This document shows, piece by piece, positions 41,802 through 48,025 of a DNA stretch of 48,025 bases (the stretch's first letter is position 1; every line of letters starts with the position of its first letter). The notes under the pieces are model-generated. The model saw only the letters and a program-made list of their open reading frames with translations, searched no databases and was not told the origin of the DNA. A program made the translations under genes and the position numbers. This DNA is from Erysipelotrichaceae bacterium (GTDB lineage Bacteria; Bacillota_I; Bacilli_A; Erysipelotrichales; Erysipelotrichaceae), in NCBI GenBank assembly GCA_013334325.1, contig JAAXXT010000017.1, positions 1 to 48,025 of the forward strand, written 5' to 3'.

Positions 41802-41832
41802 ACACCCTTACCTAAACAGTAAGGGTGTTTTT
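41802..41832 (+). terminator. Intrinsic terminator
   Basis: ACACCCTTAC and GTAAGGGTGT form a perfect 10-bp stem with a 7-base loop and a T run. Confidence 0.92.
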
Positions 41833-41886
41833 AAGTGATACTCTATAATCAAAAGGTAGATTATATGGACAGCTTATGAGTTTGTT

Positions 41887-41939
41887 AAGTATAAATAAAT
41901 ACTTGTGATACAATGACCTTAGAAGAAGACACAGAATAA
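41887..41939 (+). promoter_or_regulatory. Regulatory region of the PAS-GGDEF-HD-GYP gene
   Basis: An inverted repeat AAGTAT-AAATAA-ATACTT (41887-41904) is followed by a likely -10 TACAAT at 41909-41914. CACAGAATAA at 41930-41939 repeats a 10-mer found twice near the other HD-GYP gene (10701 and 10771). Confidence 0.45.
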
Positions 41940-41986
41940 TTTATGGGGTTTAGATTATTTTTAGTAACTCACAAGGGGTGATTGAG

Positions 41987-44197
41987 TTGAAATCACAGGA
42001 TCAGAGAATTGTTGAGAGCGAGCCGCAAGCTTATGCGTATCTTCGCCTTATTCAAGCTCAGGATAATAGCCCTGTTGATTTTAAGTTTATAAAAGTAAAT
42101 AAGACTTTTGAAAAAATAACAGGTCTATCAAATTCAGAACTTATAGGACAAAGCTTTAAGCTTCTATTTAATGATCCTAAAGAGACCATGGTTTACTTAC
42201 ACAAATTCAATAAGATCGCACTGGGTGAACCTGGTGAATCTTTGAGTTGGAATATAAATAATTCAAGTAGATCGTTTAGGATGGATGTTTTTTCAGTAGA
42301 ACCAATGACCATTATCATCTTACTTTCAGATTCCCATGATGCCCATTTTTCTAAGTCTAATAAAATAAGCAATTCTAAAAGAAGCTCAAATATCCCAAAC
42401 GAACCTTCATCGAGGCTTCAACAGCTTTCTGAGTACACCCGAACCTATATTTGGGAGTGTGATAAAGAAGGTTTATACACTTACTTAAGTGATAATGTGA
42501 AAGATATCATCGGATATGAGCCTGAAGAGTTGATCGGGAAAACCCATTACTATGATCTATTTAGCAGTGATGTGCGTGAGAGTTTGCGAGAAGAAATTGA
42601 TGAAATCTTAAATACCACAAAGAACCTTGTGGATTTTCCCAATGATCTTGTTACAAAAACGAACTTGGTCTTATCCGTTTCAACCAATTGTTTTCCTATT
42701 CTTGATGAGAATGGTCATCTTAAAGGTTATCGCGGATCTAATGTCGATGTAACATCACGCAAAAAAATAGAAGATGCTTTGAGATTAAGCGAAAAGAAAT
42801 TCCTTCTGATCACAGAGAATATATCAGATGTTATTTGGGTCTTAAAACCTTTAACCAATGAATTGACTTATATTACCCCATCAGTATTGAGCCAAATCGG
42901 ATATACTCCCGAAGAAGCCATGAAGATAAAAGCAGAAGATTTGATCTTATCAACATCTTTTGAAAAATTCAAAGAGACGATAGATAAAGGTGCCGAGTAT
43001 TATATACAACATCCTGAAGAGGATAAGATCTGGGTCTTTGAGATCCAAGAGTATTGTAAAGATGGAACCATCATTTGGGTCGAAAGTTCGATGAGGTTTA
43101 GATTTGATGAACAAGGTGAAGTAGAAGTCGTTGGGGTATCGCGAAACATTGATCATCGAAAACAAACTGAAAAAGAGATCCTGTATTTAAGCTATCATGA
43201 TCAATTGACTGGAGTATATAATCGTGCTTTCTATGAAGAAGAGATATTACGACTAAACACAGCACGTAATTTACCTTTTACCTTGGTGGTATGTGACATC
43301 AACGGTTTGAAACTCACCAATGATGCCTTTGGTCATATGGCAGGGGACCGTTTGATCATCAGTTTAGCTCAAGTCTTTCAAAGAGTGTGTAGAAAAGATG
43401 ACATCATTGCCCGTATCGGTGGTGATGAATTTGCCTTACTCTTACCTAAGACTTCTGAGAAAGTGGCTCAAATGGTCTTGAGCAGGATCTATGATGAGAT
43501 CACATTGACCAAGCCTGAAAGAATTAAACTGTCTGCGTCTTTTGGATTAAAGACAAAGACATCTGTGGATGAAGACTTCAGTGAGATCTTCAAACAAGCA
43601 GAAGATCGAATGTATCTAGAAAAGATCAAACATCATTCCAATATTAAGACAGGTACGATAGATCTTGTAGCTACGAGTCTATTTGAGAAGTATCCAGAAG
43701 AGAAGAAACACGCTCATAACGTGAGTGTATTATGTCGAAAAATAGGAGAAGCCTTGGGCATGACTTCACGAGAAGTAGCTGATCTAGAGATGGCTGGCTT
43801 TCTACATGATATAGGAAAGATTGGATTAGAAGAAGGCTTGATCAATCCTGAGAAATATGCGATCTTCGATGAAACCCCTGAGTTTAAACGACATTCTGAA
43901 ATGGGTTATCAGATCTTACGATCGGTGTATACCTATGCTCATATTGCGGAATATATTTTAGCTCATCATGAGTGGTTCAATGGGATGGGTTATCCAAAAG
44001 GATTAAAAGGCAATGAGATCCCTCTACAAGGTCGTATCATCAAGCTCGCCAATGATTTTAGTTCACAGATTGATCGAGAAGGCTCTGATATACCAAAGAC
44101 CATGAAGTTTATTGAGGAAAGAAGCAATATCCAATATGATCCAGCTTTAGTTCTCCTTCTCAAAAAGATGTATGGGAATAGTACTCAACTCTATTAG
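41987..44197 (+). CDS. PAS-PAS-PAS-GGDEF-HD-GYP protein with both c-di-GMP synthesis and breakdown domains
   Basis: 736 residues from the TTG at 41987 (AAGGGGTG ends 6 bases before); a GTG at 41978 overlaps that site. PAS-like domains lie at about 12-115, 145-260 and 270-390. The GGDEF domain (about 397-555) keeps the active GGDEF at 478-482 and the inhibitory-site RxxD (RKDD, 469-472) five residues upstream. The HD-GYP domain (about 560-736) keeps HDIGK at 607-611 and HHEWFNGMGYP at 660-670. So both a diguanylate cyclase and a phosphodiesterase look active in one soluble protein; the PAS domains probably set the balance. A terminator follows. Confidence 0.93.
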   Translation: MKSQDQRIVESEPQAYAYLRLIQAQDNSPVDFKFIKVNKTFEKITGLSNSELIGQSFKLLFNDPKETMVYLHKFNKIALGEPGESLSWNINNSSRSFRMDVFSVEPMTIIILLSDSHDAHFSKSNKISNSKRSSNIPNEPSSRLQQLSEYTRTYIWECDKEGLYTYLSDNVKDIIGYEPEELIGKTHYYDLFSSDVRESLREEIDEILNTTKNLVDFPNDLVTKTNLVLSVSTNCFPILDENGHLKGYRGSNVDVTSRKKIEDALRLSEKKFLLITENISDVIWVLKPLTNELTYITPSVLSQIGYTPEEAMKIKAEDLILSTSFEKFKETIDKGAEYYIQHPEEDKIWVFEIQEYCKDGTIIWVESSMRFRFDEQGEVEVVGVSRNIDHRKQTEKEILYLSYHDQLTGVYNRAFYEEEILRLNTARNLPFTLVVCDINGLKLTNDAFGHMAGDRLIISLAQVFQRVCRKDDIIARIGGDEFALLLPKTSEKVAQMVLSRIYDEITLTKPERIKLSASFGLKTKTSVDEDFSEIFKQAEDRMYLEKIKHHSNIKTGTIDLVATSLFEKYPEEKKHAHNVSVLCRKIGEALGMTSREVADLEMAGFLHDIGKIGLEEGLINPEKYAIFDETPEFKRHSEMGYQILRSVYTYAHIAEYILAHHEWFNGMGYPKGLKGNEIPLQGRIIKLANDFSSQIDREGSDIPKTMKFIEERSNIQYDPALVLLLKKMYGNSTQLY

Positions 44198-44223
44198 AGT
44201 TCAAAATCATCATTTAATCAAAT

Positions 44224-44266
44224 AAAAATGTGATCTTTCGTTAAGTAACGGTAGATCACATTTTTT
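44224..44266. terminator. Bidirectional intrinsic terminator
   Basis: AAAAATGTGATC and GATCACATTTTT form a long stem, with an inner hairpin CGTTA-AG-TAACG. It lies between the convergent c-di-GMP gene and the ion-transport operon. Confidence 0.85.
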
Positions 44267-44275
44267 GTTAATCAA

Positions 44276-44938
44276 TTAATTCTGAAAGAGATTGGTAATG
44301 GCGTCTTTTTCGCTCTCATGAACCAAGGCTATGATTTCATCATCGCTACAGATACGGATATCACCTTTAGGTAAGATGACTTGATCGATTCGATTGATGG
44401 CGATCAAGAGAGATCTCGCAGGTAACTTAAGATCTTTGATGGCGACACTATTTGCGTGAGATTGAGGAAGGACTTTGATCTTGATGATGGAATAATCACC
44501 TTTAGAGAGCTTCATCATGGTTTCGATGTTGCTGAGGTCCATGTTTTCTATGATCATACGACTCATGAGATCTGCTTGATTGAGATGGATATCGACACCC
44601 ATTTGGAAGTTGAATAACCATTCATTCTTAGGATTATTGACACGGGCAATCGTTTTAGGAACGCCATATTCTAATTTCGCTAAGGTAGAAACCACAAGAT
44701 TGGTCTCATCAGCACCAGCGACAGCGACCAAGACATCACAATCTGCGATGCCTGCTTCGATGAGCTTCTCATGAGAAGTCCCATCCCCATGAACGACGAT
44801 GCCTTCAGGGAAATCTAGAATGAGCTTATCGTATATACCAGGTCTATTTTCAATGATTTTTACGTCGATATGATTTTTGAGTAAGGTATGGCCGATGTAT
44901 GCACCAACTTGGCCTCCGCCGACAATAATAACTTTCAT
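44276..44938 (-). CDS. TrkA/KtrA-type RCK protein (second copy)
   Basis: 220 residues: an RCK_N Rossmann domain with GGGQVGAYIG at the N-terminus, IIENRP at the end of beta2, GDGTSHEKLIEAGI and VAGADETNLV, then an RCK_C domain from about 140. Such proteins bind nucleotides and gate potassium channels of the Trk/Ktr type. It is the last gene of the operon, 11 bases after its paralogue. The two copies are clearly related but diverged, so they could form a heteromer like CeoB/CeoC. Confidence 0.9.
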   Translation of the reverse strand: MKVIIVGGGQVGAYIGHTLLKNHIDVKIIENRPGIYDKLILDFPEGIVVHGDGTSHEKLIEAGIADCDVLVAVAGADETNLVVSTLAKLEYGVPKTIARVNNPKNEWLFNFQMGVDIHLNQADLMSRMIIENMDLSNIETMMKLSKGDYSIIKIKVLPQSHANSVAIKDLKLPARSLLIAINRIDQVILPKGDIRICSDDEIIALVHESEKDAITNLFQN

Positions 44939-44949
44939 TGTTTTTCTCC

Positions 44950-45600
44950 TTAACTCAGGCCCAATAGGGCTTCTAGATGAGGTTTCTCAGTTGATAGGAC
45001 CACGATATAGAGGATGTCTTTACTTAAGATGACACTACCTAAGGTAGGAATAAAAGTATTCCCATAACGTCTGATCGTTACGACTTGTAGTTCTGCTTCG
45101 ATGTAGAGTTCATTAACAGTCTTGCCTTCTAAAAGGACAGGAGCTTCTACTCTAATGAGGTCTACTTTTCCATCGCCTATCGTATTGAGGATATCGAGTT
45201 TACCATATCTTAAGATCCCTGATGCTTTCTCTATTCCCCATGCGGTAGTTGAGACAGCTTGGATCCCTAAAGACTGATAGATTTCTGCTTTGTGTTGATC
45301 ATAAAGACGAGCGATGACTTTAGGAACTCTAAAGAAATTCTGAGCCAATCTTGCGATCAAGGCATTGGTATCATCGCTGCTTGTACAAGCGATAAGGGCA
45401 TCGACTTCTTTGATTTTGGCTTTGCTTAAGACATCTTGGTCAAAACCTATCCCGACGATGGTCTTTCCTTTAAAGGAAGGATCCAATTCAAGGAACGCTT
45501 CAGGGTTATTGTCGACGACCGTAATTTCATGACCTTCTTTAAATAATTTGTTGGCTAAGCCTGAGCCTAGACGACCACATCCGATGATGATGAGTTTCAT
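44950..45600 (-). CDS. TrkA/KtrA-type RCK protein (first copy)
   Basis: 216 residues. RCK_N has GCGRLGSGLA as nucleotide loop, VVDNNPEAF, GIGFDQDVLSKAKI and CTSSDDTNAL; RCK_C follows from about 135. A Cys replaces the second Gly of the loop seen in the paralogue. AAGGAG lies just before the ATG, 2 bases after the stop of the P-type ATPase, so the two are surely co-transcribed. No TrkH/KtrB channel gene is visible in the window; it may lie elsewhere or the RCK proteins may serve the pump. Confidence 0.9.
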   Translation of the reverse strand: MKLIIIGCGRLGSGLANKLFKEGHEITVVDNNPEAFLELDPSFKGKTIVGIGFDQDVLSKAKIKEVDALIACTSSDDTNALIARLAQNFFRVPKVIARLYDQHKAEIYQSLGIQAVSTTAWGIEKASGILRYGKLDILNTIGDGKVDLIRVEAPVLLEGKTVNELYIEAELQVVTIRRYGNTFIPTLGSVILSKDILYIVVLSTEKPHLEALLGLS

Positions 45601-45602
45601 AG

Positions 45603-48025
45603 TCAGCTCCTTTTCTCCATTTTACTATAATGGCGCAGATAATACTTACGAGCTTCTTCAATTAATACGATTGGAAGAGGAATACAGAAGAGGAAGACCC
45701 AACCTAATAAAGGTACAGGACTGGTTTGAAAGACATTTCTTAGGAAAGGCACATACATTAAGGCTACGACTAAGATGAGTTCTACGATGATGCCTATGTT
45801 GACTTGTTTATTCTTGAAAGGACCGATCTTGAAGATGGATTCTCTTTCTGTACGACAGTTAAGGACCATGCCTATTTGACAGAAGACGATGGAAGCTAAG
45901 GTTAAGGTAGTAGCTTGGCTATAGACAACACCAGAAGCCGCCAGAGGCACATTAGGATAACCATTGAGAAGATTGATGAAGAAGTAAGCTGCCATAGCGA
46001 CTGCAGATTCTAACATCCCATACCAGAGGAAGCCTTTGATCATAACTGCTTTATTCAATAAAGGTTCTTTCTGAGATCGAGGAGGTAAGTCCATGACGCC
46101 TTTTTCAGCTTCTTCAGCACCTAATCCTAAAGCAGGTAACATATCGGTTCCTAAGTCGATAAACAGGATCTGCATGACCGATAGAGGTAAAGGTATAGCG
46201 CCTCTTGAGATCAAGAAAGCTGAAGAAGGAACCCCTTCAGGCATATTGGAATTTAAGATATACAAGATGAATTTACGAATGTTGGTATAAACGGTACGGC
46301 CTTCTTCGACAGCTTTTACGATGGAAGCGAAGTTATCATCGGTTAAGATCATATCTGCAGCTTCTTTAGCGACATCGGTTCCTGCGATTCCCATCGCGAT
46401 ACCTATGTCTGCCTTCTTTAAGGCAGGCGCATCGTTGACCCCATCTCCTGTGACGGCGACGATTTCGCCCATGGCTTGAAGTGCACAGACGACTTGATAT
46501 TTTTGTTCAGGGGCGACTCTTGCGAAGATGACTTCATCTTTAAGAGCTACTTCTAAATCTTCAATCGACATCTTAGCGAGTTCTTGACCTGTGATGACAC
46601 GAGGATGTTCACCCTTGACGATACCGATACGTTTGGCGATGGATTCTGCAGTGAGTCCATAATCACCTGTAATCATGATGACTCTTATGGATGCTTTGTG
46701 ACATTGTTCAATCGCAGCGGCGACTTCAGGACGAGGAGGATCACTCATAACCACTAAACCAATGAAGGTCATATTGACTTCGATGATCTCTGGAGTAAAG
46801 GCACTCAGTTGAACAGGAAGATTAAGATCAGCACTTAAAGCTCTGGTCGCAATTGCTAAGACACGTAAACCGTTTCTTGCGTAGCGATCATTGGCTTCCA
46901 TGATGTCTAGACGTTGCTGAGGTGTGATGGCTTGCTTGACCCCATTGATCTGAATGGTGTCACATAACTCCATGACTTCTTTAGGAGCTCCTTTTATATA
47001 GGCAATACGTTTAAGACCTTCCTTATTAAAAGGAAGTTGATGGATGGTGGTCATACGTTTACGAGAGGAATCAAAAGGCAACTCACGTAATCTTGGGAAA
47101 TTTTGATTCTGGATCTCAACGTTGAAGCCTGCTTTTTGAGCGACGACTTCTAGACATGCTTCAGTAGGATCTCCTAAAACTTGGTAACGATTGTTTTCTT
47201 CGTTAGGAGGTAAAATACGCGCATTTGAACATAAAGCAGCTGATAGGATCAATTGTTTAAGATCAGGATTTGAAGAGACAGAGACGAGATCTCCATTCAA
47301 TTGGATCTCACCTTCAGGTACGTAACCTTGTCCTGTGACTGTGAATTCAGCTGTAGGTAACCAAAGATTACCTACGGTCATTTCATTTTGAGTTAAAGTA
47401 CCTGTCTTATCTGAACAGATGACGGTTGTACAACCTAAGGTTTCTACCGCAGAAAGTTTCTTGACTAAGGCATGTTCCTTGGCCATACGCTGAACAGCGA
47501 TGGCTAAAGATAAAGTAACTGTAGGTAAAAGACCTTCTGGGATAAAGGCGACGATCATCCCTAATGAGAAGATGAAAGATTTGGCCAAAGGTTCATTGAT
47601 GAAGAAGGCTGAGATGATGAAGAAAGCGACCCCGATCGACATGGCGATAAAGGAGATCTGCTTAGTGAGTTTATCGAGTTCTTTTTGAAGAGGAGAATGT
47701 TCCTCGACCATAGACTGAGTTAATTTAGCGATCTTACCGAACTCTGTTTCCATCCCAGTTGAGATGACGACAGCTTTGCCTGTACCACTGGATACACTGG
47801 TTCCTGTGAAGATAAGATTGGCCATTTCACTGCGAGACAGACCTTCTCTTAAGACAGGATCATAGATCTTACGTACAGGATTGGATTCTCCTGTCAAGGT
47901 CGATTGATTGACTTGTAGATCACTACAGAAGAGTAATCTCGCATCAGCGGAGATCTTATCGCCTTCAGCGATGACCATAATGTCTCCAGGGACAAGTTCC
48001 TCAGCGAGGATCTTAAGTTCCTTGC
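45603..48025 (-). CDS. P-type cation ATPase, Na,K-ATPase-like (P2), N-terminus cut by window end
   Basis: The last 800 or so residues are present; the frame runs off the window. Motifs in order: TLTGES (actuator), IPEGLLPTV (M4), CSDKTGTLTQ (phosphorylated Asp), KGAPKEV (nucleotide site), MITGD, TGDGVNDAPALKKAD, and six C-terminal helices. In M5 NSNMPEG keeps the Ser-Asn-x-x-x-Glu pattern, and M6 IDLGTDMLPA keeps both Asp residues of the Na,K-ATPase (IDLGTDMVPA); bacterial SERCA-type pumps usually differ there. This suggests Na+ or K+ rather than Ca2+ transport, but that is inference. Two RCK proteins follow in the operon. Confidence 0.9.
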   Translation of the reverse strand, partial: KELKILAEELVPGDIMVIAEGDKISADARLLFCSDLQVNQSTLTGESNPVRKIYDPVLREGLSRSEMANLIFTGTSVSSGTGKAVVISTGMETEFGKIAKLTQSMVEEHSPLQKELDKLTKQISFIAMSIGVAFFIISAFFINEPLAKSFIFSLGMIVAFIPEGLLPTVTLSLAIAVQRMAKEHALVKKLSAVETLGCTTVICSDKTGTLTQNEMTVGNLWLPTAEFTVTGQGYVPEGEIQLNGDLVSVSSNPDLKQLILSAALCSNARILPPNEENNRYQVLGDPTEACLEVVAQKAGFNVEIQNQNFPRLRELPFDSSRKRMTTIHQLPFNKEGLKRIAYIKGAPKEVMELCDTIQINGVKQAITPQQRLDIMEANDRYARNGLRVLAIATRALSADLNLPVQLSAFTPEIIEVNMTFIGLVVMSDPPRPEVAAAIEQCHKASIRVIMITGDYGLTAESIAKRIGIVKGEHPRVITGQELAKMSIEDLEVALKDEVIFARVAPEQKYQVVCALQAMGEIVAVTGDGVNDAPALKKADIGIAMGIAGTDVAKEAADMILTDDNFASIVKAVEEGRTVYTNIRKFILYILNSNMPEGVPSSAFLISRGAIPLPLSVMQILFIDLGTDMLPALGLGAEEAEKGVMDLPPRSQKEPLLNKAVMIKGFLWYGMLESAVAMAAYFFINLLNGYPNVPLAASGVVYSQATTLTLASIVFCQIGMVLNCRTERESIFKIGPFKNKQVNIGIIVELILVVALMYVPFLRNVFQTSPVPLLGWVFLFCIPLPIVLIEEARKYYLRHYSKMEKRS

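Overview
The window is one contiguous piece of an AT-rich chromosome from a low-GC Gram-positive-type bacterium (Bacillota). TGA is used as a stop (purK, purN and purH all end in TGA) and TGG encodes Trp, so this is not the Mycoplasma code. Shine-Dalgarno sequences are strong (AAAGGAGG type) and there are many intrinsic terminators. Cytoplasmic PurF with a propeptide and Fe-S cysteines, DegV, a PadR regulator, a thioredoxin-type ArsC and a guanine riboswitch all fit Bacillota. A free-living relative of the Erysipelotrichia/Izemoplasma area is possible, but I cannot fix the genus from sequence alone. I see no rRNA, tRNA, insertion sequence, prophage or CRISPR array.

Layout. Positions 1-4.3 kb hold small membrane proteins, a HAD phosphatase, a decayed NRAMP metal-transporter relic on the minus strand, and a minus-strand redox operon (PadR regulator, polyferredoxin, flavodoxin). 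Positions 4.4-8.8 kb hold a surface pair (phosphodiester glycosidase domain protein plus an anchored extracellular protein), an ABC-F ATPase and a DUF1697 protein. Positions 8.8-13.7 kb are signalling: a PAS-PAS-PAS-HD-GYP protein diverges from an OmpR-type two-component system that is followed by a secreted PepSY protein carrying Thr-Pro repeats. YhhN and DegV proteins follow.

Positions 15.4-27.5 kb are a complete nine-gene purine operon, purE-K-L-C-F-M-N-H-D, tightly packed with ATGA or TGATG overlaps. It encodes all steps from PRPP to IMP except PurB. Its roughly 270-base leader is elaborate: a promoter, an 18-codon leader ORF whose stop codon lies in the stem of a terminator, a guanine-class riboswitch, and a second terminator hairpin just before the purE ribosome binding site.

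Positions 27.5-32.2 kb hold assorted genes: an Imm-5-like protein, a CxxC membrane protein, an exopolyphosphatase with a Pho-box-like promoter, ArsC, a serine hydrolase and an alpha/alpha-toroid protein. Positions 32.2-37.5 kb hold a large SPFH (band 7) membrane protein facing a VTC-DUF4956-beta-helix lipoprotein operon. Positions 37.6-41.8 kb hold a TldD/TldE protease pair and a polytopic membrane protein. A PAS-GGDEF-HD-GYP protein lies at 42-44.2 kb. The window closes with a minus-strand ion operon: a P-type ATPase whose ion-site residues resemble the Na,K-ATPase (cut by the window end), followed by two RCK/TrkA proteins.

The points most worth checking are the layered pur leader, the Na,K-ATPase-like pump linked to two RCK subunits, the NRAMP relic, and the 11-bp-periodic response-regulator-type boxes before the PepSY and ppx genes.
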